This document shows positions 17,186 through 25,097 of a stretch of DNA of 64,000 nt, piece by piece (position 1 is the first letter of the stretch; each line of letters opens with the position of its first letter). The notes beneath the pieces are model-generated. The model had not been told where the DNA came from and ran no database searches. It saw nothing but the letters and a program-made list of their open reading frames with translations. The DNA is from Actinospineispora eucalypti (GTDB taxonomy: Bacteria; Actinomycetota; Actinomycetes; Mycobacteriales; Pseudonocardiaceae), in NCBI GenBank assembly GCA_014208095.1, contig JACHMT010000004.1:1240001-1304000 (forward strand). Reading direction: 5' to 3'. The translations under genes and the position numbers were made by a program.

Positions 17186-17205
17186 AACCCTCTCCAGTGA
17201 ATGTA

Positions 17206-17219
17206 AGGGAACGTTCCCT
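17206..17219. promoter_or_regulatory. TetR operator palindrome
   Basis: AGGGAACGTTCCCT, a perfect 14-bp palindrome, lies in the 57-bp gap between the divergent SDR (start 17185) and TetR (start 17243) genes. It is well placed to control both promoters. Confidence 0.7.
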
Positions 17220-17242
17220 AACATTAGCGCTAGACTGGGCTC

Positions 17243-17833
17243 GTGCCAAGACAACCGCGCCGCAGTTCGGCGGAGACCCGGGAACACGTGCTGTGCGTGG
17301 CCGGTGACCTGTTCTACCGGGAGGGCATCCGGGCCACCGGGGTGGACAAGATCGCCGCCGACGCCGGCGTCGCCCCGACCACGCTGTACCGGCTGTTCCC
17401 GTCCAAGGACGAGCTGGTCGCCGCCTACACCGAACGCGCCGCCGAGCTGCGGCGGCGGGCGATCACGGACGTGGTGGCCGCCGACGGGCGCCCGGCCGGG
17501 GAGCGCATCCTGGCACTGTTCGAGGTGTTGAGCGCGGAGGTCGCCCCGGCGGCGCCGGAGTGCCGGGGCTGCACGTTCCTGATGGTGCTCACCGAGCTGC
17601 CCGACGACTCGCTGGCCGCTCACCGGCACGCGGTCGCCATGAAGCGGTGGATCCGCGACACCGTCCGCACCCTCACCGCCGAACTCCCCGACGAGCCCAA
17701 TCCGGACGCCCTGGCCGACCAGCTGGTCCTGATCCTGGACGGCTACACCGCATCCGCCCAGGCGCTCGGCCCGGGCGGCCCCGCCGCCCAGGCCCGGCCC
17801 CTCGTCGAGAGGCTGCTCGCGTTGGGAGCGTGA
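17243..17833 (+). CDS. TetR-family regulator
   Basis: 196 aa, GTG start. The helix-turn-helix is at residues 12-58 (REHVLCVAGDLFYREGIRATGVDKIAADAGVAPTTLYRLFPSKDEL). The C-terminal domain (PECRGCTFLMVLTELPD, then LADQLVLILDGYTASAQALG) is of the type found in many actinobacterial repressors that control neighbouring oxidoreductases. Its own promoter and that of the divergent SDR share the operator at 17206-17219. It is convergent to the BVMO gene. Confidence 0.92.
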   Translation: MPRQPRRSSAETREHVLCVAGDLFYREGIRATGVDKIAADAGVAPTTLYRLFPSKDELVAAYTERAAELRRRAITDVVAADGRPAGERILALFEVLSAEVAPAAPECRGCTFLMVLTELPDDSLAAHRHAVAMKRWIRDTVRTLTAELPDEPNPDALADQLVLILDGYTASAQALGPGGPAAQARPLVERLLALGA

Positions 17834-17839
17834 GTCCGG

Positions 17840-19312
17840 CTAGGCGGCTCCGGTTAGGTGCCATTCGGTGGGGCGGGGGGTGGCGAGCATGTCGCGGTGG
17901 GCCTGGGGGGTGAAGGGCCAGAGGGCGGGCAGGCCGTCCTTGCCGATGTACCAGCTGTCGCAGCCGCTGGTCCAGATCGTGCTCGGGTAGGCGGTGCGCA
18001 GCTCGGCGTTGAACGTCTCGGCGGCGTCCTCTCGGGGCGCGGCGGCGGTGAACTCGCCGCGCCGCCAGCGGTCGATCCAGCGCAGCGCGTAGTCCACCTG
18101 AGTCTCGGTGATCATGAACAGCGACTGGTTGCCGATCGGCGAGTGCGGGCCGAGCAGCAGGAAGAAGTTGGGGAACCCGGGCAGCGCCACCGTCCGGTAG
18201 CCGCGCGGCTCGTCGCTCCACACCTTGGACAGCCGCAGCCCGTCCTGCCCGACCAGCTCGATCGGCTGCAGGTAGGCGTGCGCGTGGAAGCCGGTGGCCA
18301 GCGCGATCACGTCCAGCTCGTGCAGTGTGCCGTCGGCGGTCAGGATGCCGCGCTCGGTGACCCGCTCGATCGGCGAGTCGACCAGCTCCGCCTGGCCGCG
18401 CGCGAACTTGGAGTAGAACCCGGACGCGAAGATCATCCGCTTGCACATGGGCTGGTCGGCCGGCCGCATCCGGCGGCGCAGCTCGGGGTCGCGCAGCCGC
18501 AGCAGGTGCAGGCGGCAGATCGCGGTGAGCAGCCGCCGCTGCCACCCCGGCCGGATCACCGCCTGGCAGAAGGACTTCTCGAACACCTGCTGCCAGAACT
18601 TGTACCCCACGCGCCCCCAGGCCCGGTTCAGCGCCGGGAACCGGCGCAGCAGCGCCCGGCTGAGCCGGCTGTACCGGGGGTTGGCGATCGGCATCACCCA
18701 CTGCGGGGTGCGGCTGAACATCTTGTACGACGCGCACCGGGGGGCCAGCGCGGTGGTGATCTGCACGCCGGTGGACCCGTTGCCGATCACCGCGACCCGC
18801 TTGCCGTCCAGCGGCACCGAGTGGTCCCAGCGGGCGGAGTGGAAGGCGGCGCCGGCGAACTCGTCCAGGCCGGGGATGTCCGGCGTCCTCGGGTGGTGTA
18901 GCACCCCGGCGGCGGACACGATGAAGTCGAACTCGCGCTCCTCGCCGTCCTTGGTGCCCAACCGCCACACCGACCGGTCGGCCAGCCACTCGGCCTCGGC
19001 CACCTCGGTGTTGAACCGGACGTGCGGGACGATCTCCAGCTCCCGCGCGACGCGGCGTAGGTAGGCGTGGATCTCCGGGCCGGGGGAGAACACCCGGGTC
19101 CAGTCCGGGTTGGGCGCGAACGTGTAGCTGTAGTAGCGGGACGGGACGTCGCAGGACAGGCCCGGGTAGGTGTTCTCCCGCCAGGTGCCGCCGACCTCGC
19201 CGGTCTTCTCGTAGATGACGAAGTCGGTCATGCCGGCCTGGCGCAGCTTGGCCGCCGTGCAGATCCCGGACATGCCGGCGCCGATGATGGCGACCCTCGG
19301 CTGACGTGGCAT
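17840..19312 (-). CDS. Baeyer-Villiger-type flavin monooxygenase
   Basis: 490 aa. The ATG at 19312 is preceded by AGGAG. It has two Rossmann motifs, GAGMSG (residues 11-16, FAD) and GNGSTG (177-182, NADPH). Between them lies the BVMO fingerprint FxGxxxHxxxW, here Phe152 to Trp162. It inserts oxygen next to a ketone to give an ester or lactone. It lies between the two mutase modules and is divergent from its own TetR gene, so it may open a ring or cleave an acetyl side chain of the same class of substrates. That link is inference from position. Confidence 0.92.
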   Translation of the reverse strand: MPRQPRVAIIGAGMSGICTAAKLRQAGMTDFVIYEKTGEVGGTWRENTYPGLSCDVPSRYYSYTFAPNPDWTRVFSPGPEIHAYLRRVARELEIVPHVRFNTEVAEAEWLADRSVWRLGTKDGEEREFDFIVSAAGVLHHPRTPDIPGLDEFAGAAFHSARWDHSVPLDGKRVAVIGNGSTGVQITTALAPRCASYKMFSRTPQWVMPIANPRYSRLSRALLRRFPALNRAWGRVGYKFWQQVFEKSFCQAVIRPGWQRRLLTAICRLHLLRLRDPELRRRMRPADQPMCKRMIFASGFYSKFARGQAELVDSPIERVTERGILTADGTLHELDVIALATGFHAHAYLQPIELVGQDGLRLSKVWSDEPRGYRTVALPGFPNFFLLLGPHSPIGNQSLFMITETQVDYALRWIDRWRRGEFTAAAPREDAAETFNAELRTAYPSTIWTSGCDSWYIGKDGLPALWPFTPQAHRDMLATPRPTEWHLTGAA

Positions 19313-19345
19313 CCGAACTCCTGTCGTCCCGTTTGCAAGTCGGCT

Positions 19346-19378
19346 GACTCGCAAGTTACAGGACGCACGTCTTGTAAG
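19346..19378. promoter_or_regulatory. candidate operator between BVMO and TetR
   Basis: The 75-bp divergent promoter region holds two GCAAGT half-sites 16 bp apart and an imperfect dyad AGTTACAGGA...TCTTGTAAGC (8 of 11 positions symmetric). It is a plausible binding region for the adjacent TetR protein. Exact boundaries are uncertain. Confidence 0.35.
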
Positions 19379-19387
19379 CTAGCGCTC

Positions 19388-19987
19388 GTGGCGACTCAGT
19401 TGGAACGCAGCTCGGCGACCAGGGAGAAGACCATCGCGGCCACCATCGAGCTGCTGGTGGAACGGGGTTACGCCGGAGCGACCATCGCCGCCGTCGCCGA
19501 GCGGGCCGGCGTCTCCCGGGGCGCGGTGAGCCACCAGTACCCGGACAAACGCCGGCTGGTGGTGGACGTGGTGGACGAGATCGCCCGCCGGCGCACCGTC
19601 GAGGCGCAGGCCCTGCTGGCGGCCGTGCCGCCCGGCCGGCAGCGGGTGGAGGCCGGCCTGGACGAGCTGTGGGTGGTGTTCAAGTCGCCGATCTACACCG
19701 CCGCGCTGGAGGTCTACGTGGCCGGCCGGACCGACCCGGCGCTGCGCCCGCGGGTGCTGCGCCTGGAGGCGGAGATCGAGGAGGCGCTGCGCGACGTCGT
19801 GCGCCGGATGACCGGCCTCGCCCCCGGCGAGCGGCAGGTCGAGGTGCATGCCGACGTCGTGATCAACACCCTGCGCGGCCTGGCCCTGATGTACACCACC
19901 GGCATGCCCGTCCCGCCGCTGGAACGCGCCTGGGCGCAGGCCAGAACCGACGCCGCCCGCTGGCTCACCGAACTCGCCGAGGCTTAG
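19388..19987 (+). CDS. TetR-family regulator divergent from BVMO
   Basis: 199 aa, GTG start. The helix-turn-helix is at residues 10-56 (REKTIAATIELLVERGYAGATIAAVAERAGVSRGAVSHQYPDKRRLV). The C-terminal part (DELWVVFKSPIYTAALEVYVAGRTDPAL, and VINTLRGLALMYTTGMP) matches a common actinobacterial TetR subgroup. It probably regulates the divergent Baeyer-Villiger gene. Downstream is the long palindromic repeat at 20003. Confidence 0.9.
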   Translation: MATQLERSSATREKTIAATIELLVERGYAGATIAAVAERAGVSRGAVSHQYPDKRRLVVDVVDEIARRRTVEAQALLAAVPPGRQRVEAGLDELWVVFKSPIYTAALEVYVAGRTDPALRPRVLRLEAEIEEALRDVVRRMTGLAPGERQVEVHADVVINTLRGLALMYTTGMPVPPLERAWAQARTDAARWLTELAEA

Positions 19988-20002
19988 GCGTTCGGGCGGG
20001 GC

Positions 20003-20355
20003 TTAAAGATCGCTTGGACGGCGCGGCTGGGTGGTCTGCCGCAGCCTGGGTGCGGCCTGTTGCGTTCGCGTGCGATCCCGGTTGCGCCGCGAGGCAGGAG
20101 CGTCCCCTGGGACTGGCGGGTCAACGTCCATGATCACCATGACCTGGCGGTCCCCCCGGGGTCCTGGGTAGCCACCATGTCATGGTGATCATGGGAAACC
20201 GTTTGCCAGAGTGGGTGATCGTCATTTCTGGCGCTCCAGCGTCGAAAATCGACGGCAAACCGCCACAAACGACGATCACCCTCGCTCCCCAAACGCAAGG
20301 GGCCGCACCCAAGCGGCGGCAGACCACCCAGCCGCGCCGTCCAAGCGATCTTTAA
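20003..20355. mobile_element. 353-bp palindromic MITE-like element (copy B, most complete)
   Basis: The terminal 40 bp are exact inverted repeats (20003-20042 and 20316-20355), and homology extends about 25 bp further with mismatches. Inside is a second perfect dyad, CATGATCACCATGAC (20129-20143) and GTCATGGTGATCATG (20179-20193). There is also GGGTGATCGTC / GACGATCACCC and a small hairpin CGTCGA-AAA-TCGACG. No protein is encoded. It lies between the ends of two convergent genes. Partial copies occur at 5918, 46521 and 61604. It accounts for nearly all of the gap 19988-20378. Confidence 0.8.
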
Positions 20356-20378
20356 ACCGTCACCCGAACACCTAAAAC

Positions 20379-21323
20379 CTACGAGAAGTCCAGCACCAAC
20401 CGCCCCCGCACACCGCCCTCGGCCAACCGCCGGTGCGCCTCACCCGCGCGCGCCGCGGGCAGCACGTCGGCCACCCGCAAGGTCAGCGCCCCCTCCTCCA
20501 CCTGCCGGCGCAGCCGGTCCAGTGCGTCGGTGTCGGTGGCCCGCTCGGAGACCAGCACCGGGTGCACCCGGATGCCCCGCTCGCCCGGGCCGCGCCAACC
20601 CCGGATAGTGGCCAGCCCGCCGCCGTCGGCGATCGCCGGGAACACCGCTTCATTCAGCACCGCCGCGTCCACCAGCCCCGGCACCCCGCCCGGCGCAAGC
20701 GAGCGGATCCGGTCCGTCACCCCGTCCCCGCGAGCCACCACGTGGTCCGCGCCGAGCTCCCGGACCAGGGCCTCGTCCGCCGGCTTGGCGTCCGCGACGA
20801 CCCGCAGCCCGTCCGCCTTGGCCAGCTGGATCACGTAGCCGCCCAGGGTGCCGGCCGCGCCGGTCACCGCGACGGTGTCGCCGGGGGCCAGCGCCAGCGC
20901 GTCCAAGGTCATCCGCGCGGTCAGCGCGTTCATCAGCAGGGTCGACGCGGCGGGCAGGTCCGCACCGGTAGGCGCGGGCACCACCGAGGCCGCCGGCAGC
21001 ACGATCCGTTCGGCATACGCGCCGCCGTGCGGCCCCGTGGGCACCACCAGGGCGATCACCCGCTGGCCCACGCGCAACCGGCCGTCCACGCCGGGGCCGA
21101 CGGCTTCCAGTACACCGGCCGCATCCATGCCCGGCACGAACGGCGGCTTCCGGTCGCCCAGCCGTTTGGCGTGTACCCCGGCGCGCAGCAGCGTGTCGGT
21201 CGGGTTGACCGTCGCCGCGTGCACCCGGATGCGCACCTCGCCCTCGCCGGGCTCCGGGTCCGGCAGCTCGATCTCCTCGAGCCGCTCCGGCCCGCCGTAC
21301 TCCCAAACCCCGATCGCCTTCAT
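20379..21323 (-). CDS. zinc-independent quinone oxidoreductase-like (MDR) protein, module 2
   Basis: 314 aa from the ATG at 21323, which overlaps the cobalamin subunit stop (ATGA); a longer frame to 21335 is less likely. It has the medium-chain dehydrogenase layout: N-terminal GroES-like domain (GEVRIRVHAATVNPTD, FVPGMDAAGVLEAVGPGV) and a Rossmann domain with VTGAAGTLGGYVIQLAKADG. The structural zinc cysteines are absent, as in the QOR/enoyl-reductase branch. Terminal gene of module 2; it would use NADPH to reduce an enone, quinone or enoyl-type intermediate. The substrate is unknown. Confidence 0.88.
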   Translation of the reverse strand: MKAIGVWEYGGPERLEEIELPDPEPGEGEVRIRVHAATVNPTDTLLRAGVHAKRLGDRKPPFVPGMDAAGVLEAVGPGVDGRLRVGQRVIALVVPTGPHGGAYAERIVLPAASVVPAPTGADLPAASTLLMNALTARMTLDALALAPGDTVAVTGAAGTLGGYVIQLAKADGLRVVADAKPADEALVRELGADHVVARGDGVTDRIRSLAPGGVPGLVDAAVLNEAVFPAIADGGGLATIRGWRGPGERGIRVHPVLVSERATDTDALDRLRRQVEEGALTLRVADVLPAARAGEAHRRLAEGGVRGRLVLDFS

Positions 21324-21754
21324 GATCCGTGCCAACCGGCCGAAGCCGGCCGGCTATTCCCGAGGGGCTTCCCGGTGGTTTCCTCCAGCCAGGCGACCAC
21401 CTCGTCCATGGTGTGGCCGGGGGTGAAGACGCCGGCCACGCCGACCTGGTGCAGTGCGTCCGCGTCGGCCCGGTGGATCAGGCCGCCGACCATCACCGGG
21501 ATGTCCTCGGCGCCGATCTCCCGCAGCGCCGCCACCAGCCGCTGGCAGTGCTCCAGGTAGCTGGCCATGCCGAAGCTGACCCCGACCACGTCGGCGTCCT
21601 CGGCCACGGCGGCGCCGGCCAGCCGCGCGGCGGTGTTGTGGTCGCCCAGGTAGATCACCTCGGCGCCGCGGTCGCGCAGCCGGCGGGCGAAGGTGCGCAG
21701 GCCCTTGTTGTGCACGTCGGCGCCGAGCATGCCCAGCACCGCGCGGATGGTCAC
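21320..21754 (-). CDS. B12-binding small subunit of acyl-CoA mutase, module 2
   Basis: 144 aa. The GTG at 21754 overlaps the large-subunit stop (GTGA). The cobalamin motif DxHxxG is in GADVHNKG (Asp13, His15, Gly18), with VGVSFGMASY and VMVGGLIH further on. It is clearly paralogous to the module 1 subunit (shared VLGMLGxDVHxKGxRTxAR) and carries about 10 extra residues at the C-terminus. It should pair with the large subunit encoded immediately upstream. Confidence 0.94.
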   Translation of the reverse strand: MTIRAVLGMLGADVHNKGLRTFARRLRDRGAEVIYLGDHNTAARLAGAAVAEDADVVGVSFGMASYLEHCQRLVAALREIGAEDIPVMVGGLIHRADADALHQVGVAGVFTPGHTMDEVVAWLEETTGKPLGNSRPASAGWHGS

Positions 21755-23385
21755 CGTAGGTGCCCGAACGGCGAGTCCAGCGCGTCGAAGGCGTCGTACG
21801 GGTAGCCGGCGGCGACCCGCACGGTGCCCCACGCCTCGCCGATCGTCGCGCCGGCCAGGAACGCCTCGACCAGCGCGCCGTGGAACTCGCCGCCGGCCCG
21901 CACCGCCGCGTAGACGTCGTCCATCCGGCGGGCCAGCCGCTCGGGGTCGCGGGCCGCCTTGAACTCGGCGAACCGCCGCAGGTGGCGGTCGATGCGCCAT
22001 CGTTCCACGGCGAACCGGCGGGGCTCCGGCTCGTCCGGCCGGGCGAACCGGTTGACCCCGACGATGATCCGCTCGCCGGTCTCCATCTCCTCCAGCTGGC
22101 GCATCTCGGCGTCCTCGCACCAGCGCTCCAGCACGCCGTCCGAGACCGCCTTCACGATGCCGATCTTCTCGATCTCGGCCAGCAGCCGCAGCGCCTTGGC
22201 CTCCACCCGGTCGGTGAGCGCCTCCACGTACCAGCTGCCGCCCAGCGGGTCGGCCACCCGGGCCGCGCCCACCTCGTGCGCCACGATCTGCTGGGTGCGG
22301 ATGGCCAGCTCGCGGGCCTCCGGGGTGGGGATGCCGATGGCCTCGTCGTAGCTGCACACCTCCATCGACTGCACGCCCCCGCACAGCGCGGCAATCATCT
22401 CGCTGGCCCCGCGCACGATGTTGTTCAGCGGCTGCTGGTAGGTCATCGTGCGGCCGGACGAGTGGCAGGAGATGCGCAGCCGCATGGCCCGTTCGTCCCG
22501 GGCGCCGTGGCGCTCGCGCATGGTGCGGGCCCAGATCCGGCGCAGCGCCCGGAACTTGGCCACCTCCTCGAACAGGTCGATGCCGGAGGTGGAGATCCAG
22601 GCCAGCGTGGGTGCCACCTCGTCCGCCGAAACCCCGCGTGCGGCCAGGTCGGCCAGCGTCTGGTTCACGATGGCCATGCCCACCGCGATCTCCCCGGCCG
22701 GCCCGATGCCCAGCTCGCGGATCTCGTAGCCCTGCGGGAAGCCGCTGGCCCACTTCGGCGTGTGCCGGCAGGCGTAGGCCAGGCAGTCGGTGTGGTAGCG
22801 GTGCCCCAGCGCGGGCGGGATCACCCCGTGGCCCCAGCCGATGATCGCGTGGGTGAGGTGGTCGGGCATGTGCCCGCCCTGCAGCTTCGACGGGTCGTAG
22901 CCACGCCGGCGGGCCAGCGCGAGGACCATCGGGTAGGTCATCATCACGGTGTGCCAGGCCACGTCGGTCTTCGTGAGGTCGATGTCCCGGGTGAGCAGGT
23001 CCAGGTCGTCGACGGTGGGCATCGAGCAGCCCTCCAGGCCCACATCCGGCCCCAGCACCGGGTGGTCCGGGTCCATCGCCTGGCCGGTCGGCACATCGGA
23101 AACCACGTCGATGCCGGCGCCGCCGGCCTTGAGCGCGGCCTCCACGCCCTCCCGGGTGTCCTCCGGGCCGCCGTAGCCGACGATGTTGCGCAGCGTCCAC
23201 ATCCGTCCCCGGTACATCCGGGGGTAGGAGCCCCGGGTGAACGGGAACTCCCCGGGGTCGCCGAGGTCGCGCCTGTAGTCCAGCGGACCCGGGCCGTAGT
23301 GGCTCTCCGTGTCCAGCCCGCCCCAGGTGCGGGTGCGGGACAGCCGCACCGAGATGTCCTCGGAGTCAATCTCCCAGGTGGTCAC
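21751..23385 (-). CDS. B12-dependent acyl-CoA mutase, large (catalytic) subunit, module 2
   Basis: 544 aa. I chose the GTG at 23385, which overlaps the P450 stop (GTGA); an alternative start is 23394. It is paralogous to the module 1 subunit along its whole length. In methylmalonyl-CoA mutase numbering (alignment from memory), Tyr89 is Ile68 here, Gln197 and Arg207 are kept as Gln169 and Arg196, and His244 is Glu221 (GYEIRELG). The residue at the Asp117 position of 2-hydroxyisobutyryl-CoA mutase is Val. An acidic residue at the His244 position in both paralogues (Asp in one, Glu in the other) argues for a shared, unusual chemistry with different substrates. Confidence 0.92.
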   Translation of the reverse strand: MTTWEIDSEDISVRLSRTRTWGGLDTESHYGPGPLDYRRDLGDPGEFPFTRGSYPRMYRGRMWTLRNIVGYGGPEDTREGVEAALKAGGAGIDVVSDVPTGQAMDPDHPVLGPDVGLEGCSMPTVDDLDLLTRDIDLTKTDVAWHTVMMTYPMVLALARRRGYDPSKLQGGHMPDHLTHAIIGWGHGVIPPALGHRYHTDCLAYACRHTPKWASGFPQGYEIRELGIGPAGEIAVGMAIVNQTLADLAARGVSADEVAPTLAWISTSGIDLFEEVAKFRALRRIWARTMRERHGARDERAMRLRISCHSSGRTMTYQQPLNNIVRGASEMIAALCGGVQSMEVCSYDEAIGIPTPEARELAIRTQQIVAHEVGAARVADPLGGSWYVEALTDRVEAKALRLLAEIEKIGIVKAVSDGVLERWCEDAEMRQLEEMETGERIIVGVNRFARPDEPEPRRFAVERWRIDRHLRRFAEFKAARDPERLARRMDDVYAAVRAGGEFHGALVEAFLAGATIGEAWGTVRVAAGYPYDAFDALDSPFGHLR

Positions 23386-24668
23386 CGGGACCACTCCATG
23401 GGCAGGTGCTTGAGCCGGCGCACGATCAGGTTGTCCCCCCGGACCACGGCGTCCGGGTCGGCCAGGCGCAGGCCGGGCAGCCGGTCCAGCACGGTGTCCA
23501 GCGCGATGGCCAGCATGCGGCGGGCCATGCCGGCGCCCAGGCAGGCGTGGATGCCGCCCCCGAAGCCCAGCTGCCCGCGCAGCTGTCGCAGGTCACGGGT
23601 GATGTCGAAGTCGTCGGGCCGGTCGAACACGGCCGGGTCCCGGTTGGCCGCGCCGAACACCAGGCGCACCTTGGCGTCGGCCGGGATGTCCACGCCGGCG
23701 ATGGTGGCCGGGGCGCTGGTGTTGCGGAACATGGACTGCACCGGTGACTGGTGGCGCAGGATCTCCTCCACCGTGTTCGGCAGCAGCGACCGGTCGCGGT
23801 ACAGCAGCTCCAGCTGCTCGGGGTGCTGGCAGAGCAGGTGGATGGCGCCGCCGATGCCGCCCGAGGTGGTCTCCTCGCCGCCGGTGATCAGCACCTGCAG
23901 GATCAGCATCAGCGTCAGGTCGTCGAACCGCTGGCCCTCCACCTCGGCGGTGATCAGCGCGGAGAGCAGGTCGTCCGGCAGCTCGCCGCCGTCGGCCAGG
24001 ATCTGCCGGCGGGCGCCGATCAGCTCGGTGAAGTAGCCGAAGAAGTCCAGCGAGGCGTCCAGCGCCCGCTGCTGCGCCGCCTCGTCGCCGGCGAACGCGT
24101 CCACCCAGGCCAGCACCCACGCGTGGTACTTGGGCTGGTCCTCGGCGCGGATGCCGAGCAGCTCGGTGTTGATGGTGCCGGGCACCCGGTCGGCGAACTC
24201 GGCCTGCAGGTCGCCCTGCCCGCGCGCGGCGAACCGGTCGGCGAACTCGTGCGCGATCTCCCGGATGCGGCCCTCCAGCGCGTGCACCCGGCGGGGGGAG
24301 AAGGCCTTGTTGGCCAGGCCGCGCTGGATGCGGTGGTTGGGCGGGTCGGCCCAGATCAGTGCGCCGACCCCGTTGGGGGCCAGCGCGCGCTCGGGTCCCG
24401 GGCCCTGCCCGGACCGGAACACCACCGGGTCCTGCACCACGCGCAGCACGTCGGCGTAGCCGAACACCGACCAGAACTCGGTGGTCTTCCCGGCGACCAG
24501 GTGGTTGTCCGTCTTGGTCGCCGCCGCCGACTCGGGCATGAGCTGGTGGTGCACGCCGACGCCCGCCTCGCGGAACGCCCGGTAGTAGGGGTACGGGTCG
24601 TGCTGCACCTCGTGCAGCAGCGGGTTGTACGACTCGATCAGGCTTACCGTGCTGTCCACACCGGTCAT
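23382..24668 (-). CDS. cytochrome P450, module 2
   Basis: 428 aa, ribosome site GAGGAG. It is a class I bacterial P450: I-helix GGEETT (263-268), ExxR at Glu302-Arg305, and heme loop FGGGIHACLG with the thiolate ligand Cys376. No ferredoxin gene is adjacent. It is the first gene of a four-gene operon with the mutase subunits and a quinone oxidoreductase. It takes the place held by the Rieske oxygenase in module 1. Hydroxylation of a branched or cyclic acid before or after CoA activation is the likely role; the CYP family cannot be named from motifs alone. Confidence 0.93.
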   Translation of the reverse strand: MTGVDSTVSLIESYNPLLHEVQHDPYPYYRAFREAGVGVHHQLMPESAAATKTDNHLVAGKTTEFWSVFGYADVLRVVQDPVVFRSGQGPGPERALAPNGVGALIWADPPNHRIQRGLANKAFSPRRVHALEGRIREIAHEFADRFAARGQGDLQAEFADRVPGTINTELLGIRAEDQPKYHAWVLAWVDAFAGDEAAQQRALDASLDFFGYFTELIGARRQILADGGELPDDLLSALITAEVEGQRFDDLTLMLILQVLITGGEETTSGGIGGAIHLLCQHPEQLELLYRDRSLLPNTVEEILRHQSPVQSMFRNTSAPATIAGVDIPADAKVRLVFGAANRDPAVFDRPDDFDITRDLRQLRGQLGFGGGIHACLGAGMARRMLAIALDTVLDRLPGLRLADPDAVVRGDNLIVRRLKHLPMEWSR

Positions 24669-24697
24669 CCCGCCGCGCTCCTCGCTCGCCAGGTAAT

Positions 24698-24989
24698 TCA
24701 GGTCACCATGTGACTGTGTGACACTTTTCGATGTGTGTCAAGCTCAAGGGTGTAGCGATCGACTCCGGGTTCGTCCGGCAGCACGCCGCGCCGGACGAAC
24801 CCCGCGGCCCGGGCGTACCGCGAAGGTGTGTACGGGGCCGTCGTTCCGCCAGCTGTCCGCCCATTCGGCGAAGGCGCGCGCCACCGACTCCGGGGTGGAG
24901 CGCTCGGGCCACCAGCCGAACTGCCGGGCCGTCTCCTCGTCCTCGCCGGCCAGGTGGTCGTCCAGGTCCCCCGTGGTTCGCGGGTTCAA
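24698..24989 (-). pseudogene. remnant of a GNAT acetyltransferase
   Basis: The frame starting at 24989 reads NPRTTGDLDDHLAGEDEETARQFGWWPERSTPESVARAF and then FAVR, the typical N-terminus of a GNAT family protein. After about 60 residues it continues in another frame as AGFVRRGVLPDEPGVDRY to a stop at 24698, which resembles the C-terminal end of the same family. The central acetyl-CoA-binding part is missing. This is best read as an internal deletion plus frameshift. The rest of the gap up to 25097 holds the module 2 operator and no other gene. Confidence 0.5.
24702..24723 (+). promoter_or_regulatory. 15-bp shared operator candidate upstream of P450, module 2
   Basis: TGTGACTGTGTGACA (24709-24723) matches the module 1 site at 10063-10077 at 13 of 15 positions. 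It overlaps a perfect 13-bp dyad GTCAC-CAT-GTGAC (24702-24714). It lies 34-55 bp upstream of the P450 start, suitable for repression of the module 2 promoter. Confidence 0.55.
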
Positions 24990-25097
24990 CCCTGGCGTGG
25001 CGCGTTGATCCGGTCAAACCGACCACTGAGCGCAGTCGGGTTACCAGATCGGGGGACACGAGGAAAGGGGCGGTTAGGAGATCGTTAACATTGCGCG

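Noticed and set aside
11767..23385. Annotation as 2-hydroxyisobutyryl-CoA mutase because of the Ile at the Tyr89 position
   Set aside because: The diagnostic Asp (117 in that enzyme) is Ala and Val here, and the His244 position is acidic.
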